Shown in pieces: positions 1 to 12,115 of a stretch of 64,000 bases of DNA; position 1 is the stretch's first letter; the number at the start of each line of letters is the position of its first letter. Source of the stretch: Coffea arabica (lineage: Eukaryota; Streptophyta; Magnoliopsida; Gentianales; Rubiaceae); assembly GCF_036785885.1 (NCBI RefSeq), contig NC_092322.1, positions 12,546,466-12,610,465 of the forward strand, in the 5' to 3' direction. The position numbers were made by a program, and so were the translations under genes. The notes below the pieces were generated by a model, which saw only the letters and a program-made list of their open reading frames with translations, was not told where the DNA came from and did no database searches.

Positions 1-159
1 CCAATGCCTTTCTTTGGTTGTTGGATCGCGTATCTCCGCGGCAAATCGTCCCCATGGCCTCCTCCTTACTCCCAGGAATTTTACTGCATCTCCACCTGTT
101 TCCTGCTGCATCTTGACTTGGGCTTGCTGCTTCTTTTTGCCACTGCTAGATGATGACAT
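1..159 (-). CDS. AP2/ERF transcription factor, 5' part only (LEP/ERF086-like)
   Basis: First 53 codons of an AP2/ERF transcription factor; the rest lies off the left edge. A short Ser/Lys/Gln-rich leader of about 25 residues runs straight into the start of an AP2 domain, with the conserved stretches [19 protein letters not shown] and TTKERHW. A very short leader followed by an AP2 domain of this wording is typical of the LEAFY PETIOLE/ERF086/DORNROSCHEN group (ERF subgroup VIIIb), which act in meristem and organ development; that assignment is from family knowledge. The start is the ATG at 157-159, the first in frame. AP2 domains bind GCC-box-like DNA in the nucleus. The DNA-contacting Arg and Trp residues of the first strands are present. 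A TATA-like motif lies about 160 bp upstream. Confidence 0.88.
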   Translation of the reverse strand, partial: MSSSSSGKKKQQAQVKMQQETGGDAVKFLGVRRRPWGRFAAEIRDPTTKERHW

Positions 160-318
160 TGATGATAGTGATATGTGTGTGTGGAATATGTAGCTTTCTT
201 CTGTATCAAGATTAAGCTAAGGTGACTGCTACTAGTAGTAGTTGGATTTCTTATAGATGGATGGTAGTTGCTTTCTTCTATTTGTCATAGGGTGCCATTT
301 TATGTAGTCAATGAGTGG

Positions 319-327
319 ATATATATA
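319..327 (-). promoter_or_regulatory. Putative TATA box of the ERF gene
   Basis: On the minus strand the sequence reads CTATATATAT, about 160 bp upstream of the ERF start codon. Position and sequence suit a core promoter, but the transcription start is not known. The DNA from 160 to about 3300 holds otherwise only poly-A/T tracts, a MITE and a SINE remnant. Confidence 0.45.
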
Positions 328-571
328 GTCTTAGACTACTAGGTATCAAATAGGGAGGGAGTTGGAGGATACTAGGGCCATTAGGGGAGAGAAAATGAGA
401 GACTTTTAGCAATTTCAAGTGCTCAAGAGTCCAATTTTTTTTTTTTTTACTAATTTTTATCTATTATGTAATTATTTTTGTCTTGCAAATTGATCATATA
501 ACCAGGTGTAAAAAAGGTCGAGTTGGGAAATATTCTGGTCTGCTTTCAAGTATAGATTGTAATTTTTTTTT

Positions 572-726
572 TAGAGTAAATCTTATATACACTGATAGTA
601 GATGCACTATTACCATTTGATTCATGACATTCGTGTAAAAGTTGAATTTCAAATTCAAATTTTATATAATTGTCATTCATCTAACGCCGATAATATATAC
701 ACTGTTAGTATAGGAAAGATTAATCA
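572..726. mobile_element. MITE-like element with imperfect terminal inverted repeats
   Basis: The left end (taaatcttatatacactgat) and the reverse complement of the right end (taatctttcctatactaaca) form imperfect terminal inverted repeats. The core carries an AAATTTGAATTTGAAATT-like block on one strand. The element is about 150 bp and non-coding. The superfamily and target duplication are not clear. Confidence 0.5.
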
Positions 727-1413
727 TTTTTTTATAAAAAAAAAAAAAAAGTGAAATTCTAAAATTTACCCTGAGATGATTAAATTTCCATAATCAACTT
801 TGACAAAATTTAGATCAAACAAGAACATGCAAAGAATAATATATTCAGTGAATTGTGGGACGTGTTACCTAACTTTCAGTTTTTTAGTAAAAGGAAGGAA
901 AAGCAAAGCAACCGCCAATTTAGATTTTAGCCCGTTTGTGGGCCATTACCACTCAACTACCATATGCCAAGTTCCAAAAGGGAGGTCATTGGTTCTTCTG
1001 GCAATTAATTAAAAGAATCAGGAAGTTTGCATGTGAATTGGCTCTTGAATGAAACCAAAAGAAGTCAAGGGACCCATTTTCACTAACAAAACTGATGAAC
1101 AAAGTTCATATGAATGAGAAGAAGATGACAAGAGATTGAGCGGTTCTATAGTGAGAAGCTTTGAATTGCATGATGGAAAGTATACTCTTCAAGAAGAAAA
1201 AAAAAAAAAAAAAAGGCAGTTTGCTCAATTGCATGATTACATGCATGCAATTGTAGTGGATTAGCATGTTCTTCTTATGATTGCCATTAATCTTGCACAT
1301 CCACATAATTATTCTCAATCAGAATCTATAATTATTTAATATCACTGTAGATTATTCTTATGATTACAAGCGGTTTGGTTCAAGTTTGATAAAAAAAACC
1401 CATGGAGTGTTTG

Positions 1414-1538
1414 GTTAAGGTTAAGGCTTCCGAACGTAGAAATTCTTGGTTCTATTCCCCTGCTCCCTTCCCGCTTCTTAAATCCCTCCTCTCCCTTGCT
1501 AGGAAAAAAAAATCTTTAAAAAAAAAAAAAAAAAAAAA
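1414..1538 (+). mobile_element. SINE remnant (5'-truncated/diverged)
   Basis: This 125-bp stretch has the same body as the complete SINE at 46206-46340: a GGTTAAGG...CTTCC start, TTCTTGGTTCTATTCCCCTG over the former B box, then GCTTCTTAAATCCC, a pyrimidine-rich part and an A-rich tail. The A and B boxes are degraded, so it is a dead copy. It may sit inside a larger inverted-repeat element (about 1402-1712) whose ends read GGAGTGTTTGGT and ACCAAACACCTCC. Confidence 0.6.
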
Positions 1539-3523
1539 GCTTTACTGCAATGGGTCTTAATAATAAAAAAATAATGATAAATAAAACCCTAATCTTTCAT
1601 ATTTAATCATGAAACTCATTAATTGACTGACTTTAAAGCAACATTATGTATGAATACAATATGAAATTAAAACCCATTTCTGGTCTTAAAATTCACTTAC
1701 CAAACACCTCCCTAGTAGAATCAATTTTTGGTGGATTGACTAGTTAGTGGAATTAATAAAAACATGATACTGCATCTACAAGCACCATGCATTGTCTGTT
1801 TCTTTTTAGTCAGCAGTCTTTGCTTAAAACCTTTTTTTTTTTCTGTTAAAACTCTTGGTCTTGACCTGCATTGCATGTGATCTTTTGTTTCTAATGAACC
1901 GACTACTACATTTTCTACCTGATCAACCTTATTAAATAATTGAATGCATTGTAAAAAATACACAAGTGTGTGCATGAATCATGATCAATGATTAGTGTCT
2001 AAATCCTAATCATTTGGATTGAAGTAGTCATTATTGAAGCTTTTTTACAATGATTGGCTACTCTCCGATGAATTCTCTTTCTATATCACACAGTGTATAT
2101 CTAGATGAATAACACGGATCTATAGGAGTTATGACCTGTGGAGCCAAACAACCCAACTTTCGGTCTATGAAGTTTTTCTATGGATTTGGTCCAAAGCCCT
2201 CCTCTTCACTCAAAATATTTTTCCTTTTCTTTCAACATAAAAAAAATTATTATTCAACTAATTGCTATTTGATGCCTTCCTTTGCTTTGCATATAGAAGA
2301 ATTATAATTGAAATTATTGCTAAATGATGTGGAATCCTTAGGGAATCAGAATGTAACCTAGATAAAGGGCATCTTCAATTTATTGTAGGGTCTAATTAAT
2401 GGTCTATGTTTAAGTTATATCAGTCTAATCCAATCCAAACCATCCAATTCAAATTTAAAAACAAAAACGAATATTTTTTTTCTTTGTTTTTGAATTGACC
2501 ACCTAAATCTGGCTACATCAGTACGGACTGATTTGGGCTGTCAATTATTCTCTGTAATTGCCCTTAGCTATTGCAGAGCTATTATACCTAAAGTAAGTCC
2601 ATCAGGAAACTTATAAATCCTGCTATTTTGTGTATGTTTATCTGGTCGCCCTTGTATGGAGTTCCTACTTCATGACTGCCATTTTGCGCCAAGAATTTCT
2701 TCACATATCCTCAAGTAACTCAGTCCCAGAAACAGGTACCCACCTTGGTTGGTCGAGCTACTTGAGCAAATTCCTTGTGCATGCTCCGAGCCTCTTGCCA
2801 TATTTCGTACTCCCACCTCTAAATTAAGACTGCTAAAGCGTTTTGTCAACAGGTTGATAGGACACTGGTTTTAGAAGTAAAAGACAATTTTGTGCAGTAT
2901 GATCTTGGAAGAAGTTGACAGTGTCTCAGATTGTTTTGCAAACCACCTCAGGCGGTCAAGTCAGCCGTGGCTATGGTGGCGCGCAGATAAAATGTCAAAA
3001 AGGATAAGGCATTACAGCGCTGTGTGGTGGTGCTTGAGCATGAATATCTAAGAGTCATATGTCCTCCTAACTCAGAACTTGATACAACAATAAGGTACAA
3101 AGTTGGCACAGGTGACGAAAGGGCGATAAATTATAGTAACAAAAAGATAGATAATCAAGACAAAGGTTGATCTGCACAAAGTGATCGCCCCAACAGGAAT
3201 GTGATGATGTAAAAGCAACAGTCAAATTACAAGAAGAAAAGGAAATGGAACTTTACTAATAGCTGTGAGTGAACTACACAAGGTCGAGCTATCATTTGTC
3301 AACAGAAATAATGACAAACCTAGCTCGCTGGACTCACAATCAAACTAAAGAATATGGTCAATCAATCAATGGATCAATCATCCCTTTACACAAAAATTGC
3401 AGGGGGGGAGGTTATAATTGCCTGGATTAGGAGGCAACCAAATCAATCAGGTGAAAAAGGAAAGGGAAAATACAATGAACAATCAAGTCAAGCAAAGAAC
3501 TATTCCAACAGATGTACAAAGCT

Positions 3524-6500
3524 TCACAGATCTATTGAGCAGAGATCTCCACAAACTTGTCTGATGTTGGGCCTTTCATTTACGGGAAGGATACACCGAA
3601 GCGATATGGCAAGCAAGTCATTCATCGCTTTTGAATGCTCTTCCCCACCAGCAATATCTCTGTCAATACAGTCCATTCCTCGACCTTCTTGATCACATAG
3701 CCGAAGCCAGTCTGTAAGATCAACAGCTCCTGATTCACCAGAGATGATGTCACCGGCACTTCTTCTGGTCAGCAATTCCATCAGAATAACACCCAGTGCA
3801 TAAACATCAGCCTTAAATGATGGCATAGGTTTTGTGGCATTTGCAAGCTCTGGGGCACGATATCCAAGGGTCCCCAGGTTCAGTATCTGCTCAGCGATGC
3901 CAGCTGGAGTCATCAGGCGGTGGAGACAATAATCTGTAAGACGAGCATCGTAGTTAGGCCCCTCCAAGATTACATTCGTAGGCTTTAAGTTTCCATGAGG
4001 CAATCCTCTTTCATGAAGGTACATCAGACAGCGAGCAACATCAACAGCGACCTTTACCCTTTGACTGAATGATAACGGGGAGTACCTCCGAGGCGTTGTC
4101 TCTGCATGGCATACATTTCAGAACATGAGCAAAGCACATTATTTTTGCAGAGCTTTACCTCTAACCCAGCTATAAAGACATGTTAAATCACTAATCAGAA
4201 TTTAACAGTTGCCAAAAACTTACCACACGCCAAAATTCCAAGTCCGACAACTAGAGAATAAGCAATGACATTTAACAATAGCAGAAATGGACTCACCTGC
4301 TTGGGGAAATATAATAGCACTGCAGAAGCTGAGCAATAGGCAATCCTCTTAATGCTAATCAATATTACAGAGGAGGACCATAGAATATCAAGATACTATA
4401 AGTGAGAACACTCAGTAAATGTCCTGCATTATAACTCACACGCCTTGCGCCACTGTTCAGCACAAGAAAAATTCACTCAAAAAGTGTGTAGAGTCCATTG
4501 GGATGTGCTAAATCGATCATCCTTCCCTGTTTTGTCTTTTTTGTTTGAAGTGACAGGATCATTGAAAGCTTACACAGACAATCAAATGCAACTCTTCAAA
4601 TAAACTGTCACCCAACTTGTTTTCATGATTCCAGAAGTGTTGTTGCCTTAATACAGGTACCATATAGGTAACACAGGAAAATACTAGTACATATCAATGG
4701 CAAACAACACTGACTAGCATTTATATTTCCAAATAGCACAAGAAGGAAGTAGAAAGCACATTATAGGATTTGTTCAATAGGGAGTTAATAAATGGTAATC
4801 CGTTATGTGATTATCAACAAAACCAGAAAATACAGTGCACAGGCCACATATTCCAGATTAAATAGGATGTTTCAAGGGCTTACCATAAAGATGAAGAGCC
4901 AAGCTATCTCCCTGTATGTAGTCTGCTAAGACAAGTCGCTCTTGTTCTCTAGGTCCCCAGTAGTAAGCTCGCAAAGAAACAACATTGGGGTGCCTTATTG
5001 ATCCAATCTTTCTTACTTCTTTTGCAAATTCTTTCTTATTTTTGACCAATCCTACTCTCAACCACTTCACAGTAAGCATATGACCGTTGTCAAGGGTAGC
5101 TTTGTATAAGGTACCATGGCTGCTCCTACCAAGAACTTCAGCCGGAGCACGAGACAACTCCTCAGCTGTAAATGCCAGTGAAGCATCCAGAAAGAACAGT
5201 TCTCCAGCCAATCGATCCGGCGAATACACATCCAAAATCACCGGTTGTTCAAATGTGTCAATGAAACGGGGTGAGGAAGCAATTGGAGAACCTGGAGAGG
5301 ACTTTCTTCCAGATGTTGCAGGACGATTATCTTGTACATTGGGATTCACATATGTAGAACCAGTTGCAGAACCCTCAGGCAAAACACGTTCAACAATTTC
5401 AGTACTGGAGTCCAGCGGACCTGACAAGGATCTTGAGTTCGAAGGCAGCAGATGATCATTAGAAAAGCTCAAGGATGTGGGAGGTGGCTCCTCAGTATGG
5501 AACTTGAAAAGCGAAGGCCGACTAAATCTTCCTAGTCTATCATCTCGACCAGCAGTCTGGCCACTAAATCTGCCCTGCCCACGGAAGTCATGGTGCTGAG
5601 CTCGATAGTATGCCAGTAAAACAAAGGCAATCATGACAACAGCTCCGACAGAGGCAACTATAATAGCTATCCTTATACTAGATTTCGAGCTATGATGTTT
5701 TCCTCTAACATCAATTTCATCAGGAACTTTGTGATGTGGAGATGATCCCCCAGGTGGAAGTATGAGCAAGGTGTTCCCAGGATGAAATGAAGAATCTGGA
5801 AAATGTATCAAATTTTCCGGGACTGTCCCCTCTAAATCATTGTATGACACATTAAAAACTTCAAGTCTTGAAGAAAGTTCATCAGGGATCTTGCCCTTGA
5901 AATTATTATTTGATAGATCAAGATATTCCAAGCCATTAATTTTGTTCAGTTCACTTGGCAGGTCTCCAGACATTTGATTTCTTGCCAGATTCAGTAATCT
6001 AAGCCTCCCCAAGTTACCAACATCAGAAGGTAAGATTCCTGTCAAGGAATTGTCTGAAAGATCAAGCAACTCTATCGGAAAAGATGAAGGAAGTGCTAAT
6101 AACTCACTGGCACCTGAAGCACCAATAGGAATTCTTCCATTCAAATGATTTCCAGACATGTTCAAGCTGGTCAAGGTCAGGGATTTAAAGAGAGAACCAG
6201 GGAGGCTCCCATCAAGTTTATTAGAGCTGAGATCGAGGGTAGCCAGCCTTGGACTATCCCCCAGTTCGCTAGGCACGCTTCCCACCAAGGAGTTATTTCT
6301 AAAACTTAGCAGGCTCAGCCTCTGCAACAGTGTCCAGTTAGAAATGCTTCCAGTCAAATTGTTCGAGCTCAAGTCTAGAACTTCCAAACTGGCTCCCCAA
6401 TTATCCATTACTCTGATGTCATCAGATAGCATATTTCTACTCAAATCAGCGAGAACACAATTTCCCAAAGAAGGTGGAAGTGAACCTGAGAGCACATTGG

Positions 6501-8750
6501 ACGAAAGGTTCAACGTACGCAATGTAGTCGAGTTAACCTCTTGGATAGAATCTGCACAAATGCCAACAGTTCCTTCAAGATATTTAGGACATCTAGCTCA
6601 TGTTTTTGAAATACAATCTTAGATTCAGGAAAGTTGTAAAACATTGGTAACAAATTGGCAAATATCTTAACTTCTTTTCATAGACTTGGCTCAATAGAAT
6701 ATTCTCACATAGGCAGAACAAGAATTCAAGAAAGGATATGAATGCATGCCAAAAAAGATCAAAATAAGTACATGCAGAGTGTAAGAGAGCATCATTAAAC
6801 TTCTCTAATCTCTTCTTTTGTCTTAAATTCTGCAAAGCATCTATGTTAAGCTCATAAATAATTCTGCCAGATAATATGAGTTGGCACCGACAAAAAAAAA
6901 GCAAAGATCATATAGAAAGTTTATAGCTTGAGGCTTCCACAGCACATCATCAAAACATGTAAAATTTTAGTACTGACAATTCTGTTGCTCCTGTGTATGA
7001 TTTTTGTTACCTACCCTTTTTGAAGATAAATAAGCATTTTTTTACTTGAATACAGCATTAACTTCCATTTCAAATATACTTTTTGGCATATGTAAAATGC
7101 AGAATCTAGTCTTAGTTTTACTTACCAAGTTAAAATCGACAAGTTTCAAAGAATTGGACAAAAACTTTAAGAAATGATTGCGCTAGGGATTAAGTGGCAA
7201 TCAACATACTAATTTCTCAAGTATCTTGTCAATATGACCAAGTAATGATCCAAATATTCATGCTCAAAATTGAAAAAGGGTAGTTCCAGTCCACAAAATG
7301 TTTTGCTCCAATAATTTGAAATTGTTCCATTCATTGTCAAAGCAGCCATTCCTCTCGGACAAGACAAATCTTTTCCATTTTTGTGAGATAAGCTCTTTGT
7401 AACAGACAATGCTATCAAATAACTAGACTTGTACATCATGCCAAAAAATTGACAGAATTTAAGACATATGCCCACAGCCAATTGTTGGACAAAACGTCCA
7501 TACTTTACACAAAACCTAAAGGAGGCCCCATAAAATTTCTATAAATCACTAATCCAGCAAATGAAGTATTCCCAACTCAAAGAACTGCAAATAAAACTAA
7601 TAACAATCCAATTTCGGAGCTCTATATCATCCAATTCCAACACTTAAAAATTATAACGACTAACACATGCATAATTACTCTAACATTTCTAATATTCACA
7701 GAAGGGCACGAAGTTTTACAACTAAGCAATCAAAAGGCAGAGTAAAATCCCATAATTAAACAGTTGAAATTTAATAACCAATTCCATACTCGAAAACTGA
7801 TTGCTACTAAGATCCAACTCCACCAATGGGACAGGCCCCTGTAAGAGCTCCACAGGTATAGACCCATAAAATTGATTACTCCCCAACTTCAGAACTTGAA
7901 GAATCGGCAATGTGGCCATTGACGGAAGCTCAGCACTGATCCTATTATCACCCAAATCCAGAGTCCTCAAATTCCTGAACAATTGCATTACATCCGCTGT
8001 GAAAAATCCACCAGCCAAATTGTTACCACTCAAATTGAGATACTGAACTGTATTAGCCAGGCTAGAGACATTCTGAGCACTCAATGCCAAGGATCCCACA
8101 AACGAATTTCCACTCAAATCCACATACTCCACATTCCTGAGAACCGAAAATAAGAATTCCACGCTCCCACTTAGGAAATTTTGATGCAAGTCCATCACTT
8201 TCAACTGATTCAAATTATAGGTACTACCGGGGTACCACCCGGTTAAATTATTTCGCGATAAATTGAGATAATTCAAGCCCCAGAGATCATTTATCCGGTC
8301 TGGAATCGGGCCAACGAATTGGTTGTTTGAGAGATCTAAATGCTGCAGAGTAGTCATAGTTCCGACGGCCGGGACAAGACGGCCGGTGAAGGAGTTACCA
8401 GAGAGAGTGAGGTTTTGGAGGGATTTTAGGGGCAACAGGGTACTAAACTTGAGCTCACCGGAGAGGCCGAGGCCAGAGAGATTAATGGCAGTGATGGAGT
8501 TGGAAGAAGGGTCGCACAAAACGCCGTAGAAGGAGGAGGGGCAAGTGACGTTGTTCCTGGAGCGAATGGATGGATCTAAAAGGGTTTCGTTCCATGTGGT
8601 GAAGATTTTGTTTAATGGGTCGATTTTAATTCCCTTTTTGAACTCGAGAAGTGACCGGATTTCGTCGTCCACGACAGCAGAGCAGTGGCGAAGTTGGAGG
8701 TGGTGAAGGAGGAGGATGAATGTGAGTAGAAGAGAGAGAGTGTGAGTCAT
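3524..8750 (-). CDS. LRR receptor-like pseudokinase (At5g10020/SIRK1 type)
   Basis: Plasma-membrane receptor-like protein of 1068 residues from three exons: 8750-7790, 6551-4884 and 4101-3524. All junctions are GT-AG and the phases agree. A hydrophobic signal peptide covers residues 1 to about 25, followed by an LRR N-terminal cap, about 17-20 leucine-rich repeats to about 590, one transmembrane helix (about 613-638) and a kinase-like domain (about 770-1060). The ATP-binding Lys is kept (LTVKWLR), but the catalytic loop reads HGNLKPTN instead of HRDLKPxN and the DFG site reads LTDYC. Phosphotransfer is therefore unlikely, and the protein is best read as a pseudokinase that signals through partners. 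Length and wording match the At5g10020 family (about 1048 residues), described as a sucrose-induced receptor kinase acting on aquaporins (family knowledge). Intron 1 is 1.24 kb and holds no gene. The start is the first ATG before the signal peptide. Confidence 0.93.
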
Positions 8751-9210
8751 TGGAGTCGAGAGAGTAAGAAAGGACGATGTGTATTAGGGGTGAGGCATTT
8801 GACAGGCGAAGGCGGCTGCGGCGGAGATGATGGTGGTGGAAAGTGGTGTGATGGTGCAGAGTTAGGGGCGGTGGTGGAGGTAGCGGTAGTTGGAGAGGAG
8901 GCAAAAGGGGAGGGAAGTAAGAGAATTAGGGTTTTTATATTAGGGGAAGAGTGTATGGGGGAGACTGAGTAGTGCTGTGAGAGTGTGCTGTGCTGTGCTT
9001 TGTCTTTCTGTACGTCTCTGTGTGTAGTGTGTGAGAGAGAAAGGTGGGATTGTGTCTGTGTTAGTATGACGTGTGTGAGAGACAGAAAGGTGAAATTGTG
9101 AGCTAATGGTGTGTGAGTGTGTGATGTAGGAGGACTCTCTGCGCGTTCCATTGAAAATGACGCGCTGGTGTCCTTTTCATTTCGAAATATTTCAAAAATG
9201 TTTGTCATGT
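8751..9210 (-). promoter_or_regulatory. 5' leader and proximal promoter of the LRR gene
   Basis: The 450 bp upstream of the receptor start codon are, on the minus strand, rich in CT/CA tracts, as in many plant 5' leaders. No clear TATA box could be fixed. Open frames here, such as the Pro/Ser/His-rich ones, come from the repeat composition and are not genes. Confidence 0.4.
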
Positions 9211-9431
9211 TAAAAATATTAAATAATAATTTTATTAATTTCTCCTTTTAACACGATCTCATTCCTTTAATCATATGAATATTTTGTTATTCAAATTTAG
9301 AATTTGAATTTATGGAGGTAAGATTAGAAAAAAATACAAATATTATAATCAAAATACTATCCTTAACAAATTGAATTCTTAAAACGTGACAAAAAATTAA
9401 GACGACGATATACAAGGTGGTGGTTGTACCA

Positions 9432-9567
9432 CGTATCTTAGTGTGTGAGAAAAAGGTGTGTATATTGTGTGAAGTGTGTGATAGAGAAAGGTGAGACTAC
9501 GTGTCTTAGTGTATGAGAGAAAGATGTGTATATTGTGTGAAGTGTGTGAGAGAGAAAGGTGAGATTG
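9432..9567. repeat. Minisatellite, two copies of a 68-bp unit
   Basis: Two adjacent copies start at 9432 and 9500 (CGTATCTTAGTGTGTGAG / CGTGTCTTAGTGTATGAG) and share GTGTATATTGTGTGAAGTGT in the middle. Related GTGTGTGAGAGA pieces occur nearer the LRR gene at 9030-9125, so the promoter-distal region grew from a GT/GA-rich simple repeat. Confidence 0.75.
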
Positions 9568-9804
9568 TGAGAGTTCTCTATGTGGAGTGTGTGAGTCTAT
9601 GAGAGAGGGAGGAGGTATTATAGTCCAAATCTGGGGTAAAGCCGGTTTTCAATTACACAATAACCCAAATTATGACATATCACTTTGTGAGACGGTGTTA
9701 TTCAATCTAAGCCATTGGATCTTTAAAAGTAGGATCCACCCAAGTGCGAGCCGGTATTATATGGGTCTAACATATATTGATTCATTACAGAGGTGATTAA
9801 AACA

Positions 9805-10249
9805 AGGATAATATCAGAAAACCTCCCTGAGTTTTCTCTTAGTAGCATTTAGCACCTTTGAGATTTTGAAAATCCCTAGATTTTGATTTGATTTTTATAC
9901 TGATTTATTACAACTTAAAGGTTTAGGTCATGGCTTGAGAAGTTGTTGGAAAAAATATAGGATTCATAAAAAATTGATGTTGATCATATAAAGAATATTT
10001 TGTGTTTTTCAAATTTATATTTTTAGCAAATATGACTTTGTGACGTGATGGTAGTACTTAAGACTGTTTTTTAGATGGTGATTTTAATAGATTAAACAAA
10101 GTCACTTAAGAATATTTTTGTTTAGCAAAAGGGTAGTTTAGGATTTTTTGCAAATAGCAAATGTAAGGGAGATAAGTGATGTTTTTAAAACCGAAGAGGT
10201 ATTAAGTGATATTAAGAGAAACATTAGGAGAAGTTTCTAATATTATCCT
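9805..10249. mobile_element. MITE, 445 bp, with 8-bp target duplication
   Basis: The ends are inverted repeats starting AGGATAATATCAGAAA (left) and AGGATAATATTAGAAA (right, reverse complement), with looser similarity continuing for about 50 bp. TTAAAACA flanks both sides (9797-9804 and 10250-10257), a perfect 8-bp target site duplication; one more matching A would make it 9 bp. Eight bp suggests a hAT-type element and nine a Mutator-type one. It is non-coding. Confidence 0.8.
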
Positions 10250-10820
10250 TTAAAACAAAGAAAATCAACAGAGTTTAATTCAACTAGTAAGGTTCCTTCA
10301 TCTTATATAAGGGAAATTTTAGTTCAAATTAAAGTTGTGATGCAAATAGTCTCTTGTTTACAGGTAATCTATAAGAATCACGATATTATTGAAAAACATG
10401 TTAATGTGCTACCTTAGCATTAGAATTGGGAAATTTTCCACTACTAAACTTTTTCTTATCAAAAATTAAAACTAAGAAAAATAACAGAATAAAAAAGCTC
10501 ATGGGAAAAAAATAATTTTCCTACCAATCTAGCTAGCTTATTTGCTACACTAGAAAATATCATAAGAAATGTTGATAAGAATGTAAAGGAGGCAGTCTAA
10601 AAAATAATTCTACCCAAAAACAAGTTTTAATTTTTTTTTAAAGATTTTAATTAGCTAGTAAGAACTAATGTATTGCCTTTTAGAGTTTTAGGAAGTTTAG
10701 GGATTTCTTTGTCAGGAGTGAGTACAAGAAATAAATGTTTAGCCAGACGAAAATCAAGAAATGAGTTCTTGTTAACAAGATGAAAAAAGTCTCAAAAGCT
10801 CCCACACAAAAACTATTAAT

Positions 10821-10978
10821 TGTTTGGATATTGAAATTATTCCAAATATTATTTCGCTTGCATCATAAATATATTTTTCAATCCACTTTTTTATATTTCT
10901 AACCACCTTTTTATCTTACATACATCACATTATAAAAAGTGTTATAGTTATTATTTCAAATAATACTCTATCCAAACA
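10821..10978. mobile_element. MITE, family with TGTTTGGATA ends
   Basis: Perfect 10-bp terminal inverted repeats (TGTTTGGATA ... TATCCAAACA) bound a 158-bp AT-rich body. Its reverse complement matches the element at 52312-52465 over most of its length, and a further relative lies at 60079-60215. It has no coding capacity. Confidence 0.75.
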
Positions 10979-11578
10979 ACCTAATTCTAATATCCATATT
11001 AGGTATTTTTTAATTTTTAATTTTTTAAAATATTATGTTCTCCTCTATCCATATAGGTATGTAACTTTGTATATCTCTGTCTAATATTTTCTTATACAAT
11101 GTGAGCTATGTACATAAAGAACCCAAGTAGAGAAAAAGGAAAAAAAAAGTGAATCATATAAATTTAAAAAAAAGGAGGCTTGGGAGATGGAGAGGGATGA
11201 GCAAGTTGGTTGGTATAAGGCTGTTACATAACTACAATCTGTAAAGGACAGCACAAAAACTGACTCAAGGCCCTACTAGGCACTCACATGCCTTTTAACC
11301 AATACCTTAATGGGGTCAATTTATTTATGATTTTTATTTGTTGTTTTTTCTCCTTATCTTTTAGTCAAAATTTTCTTTTATGGTTCATTAACTTTGGAAG
11401 TATTGTATATAAAGTACTTTATATAAAGTGGGAATGGAGCTTGGGTTCTTCCTGGTCTTTCGTCCTCCAACTCCTGTGCAAATCACGTGGCCTGCATCCC
11501 ATTCTTTCTCTTAAAGTTTGTTGCTGCCTTTTTTGTCCTCCGTCATCATGCACTATTAGTCATCCGTCATCATGCAGT

Positions 11579-12115
11579 ATCTATCTTCTATTTTTTCCCC
11601 CTCAATTCAGATTGGTTACTAACCATTATTTGCTTCTTTTTATTACCCCTGCTGTTTTTATTACCCCTTCTTTTATTATATATATACCTATACTCTATTT
11701 AGTCTTTTTTGCTCTAAATTCTTATCCCTATATTATTTCGGTATCTAGTATTTGCTTCTTTTTTATATAGTGCCCATGGTTTTTTTCTCTCCTCCTTTCA
11801 AATAAATATTTGGTACATTTTTTAAACAATTTTTTCTTTATCCCATATTTAATATTACTTGCTCTGTTGTTATTTCTACCTGACTATCTTTTTCCCCTTT
11901 TGCTCAAATCTTTTTTTCTTCTTATTCTCTATTTAACATTCTACACTTTTTTCCATATTATTATATTGTATATGACATACGTATCTTCTATTTAGTCTAT
12001 ATTTTTTTTTCTCAATTCTTTTCAGTATATTTTTTCGCTATCCAATATTTGCTTCTTTTTTATATACTACCCATGCTTTTTCCCTTTTTCTCTCCTCCTT
12101 TGAAATCAATATTTA
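11579..12115 (+). repeat. Three diverged direct repeats in the Helitron leader
   Basis: Three pyrimidine-rich blocks, at about 11579-11660, 11690-11815 and 11985-12115, share TATCTTCTATTT or TACTCTATTTAG, a TATTTGCTTCTTTTT core, and (in the last two) ATATAGTGCCCATG / ATATACTACCCATG followed by TTTCTCTCCTCCTTT. They look like old tandem duplications upstream of the Rep gene. Confidence 0.6.

Noticed and set aside
5087..6622. Plus-strand frames opposite the LRR exon
   Set aside because: They are antisense shadows of the receptor coding sequence.
8626..9208. Pro/His/Ser/Thr-rich minus-strand frames upstream of the LRR start
   Set aside because: They come from CT/CA-rich leader DNA, and one overlaps the receptor signal peptide in another frame.
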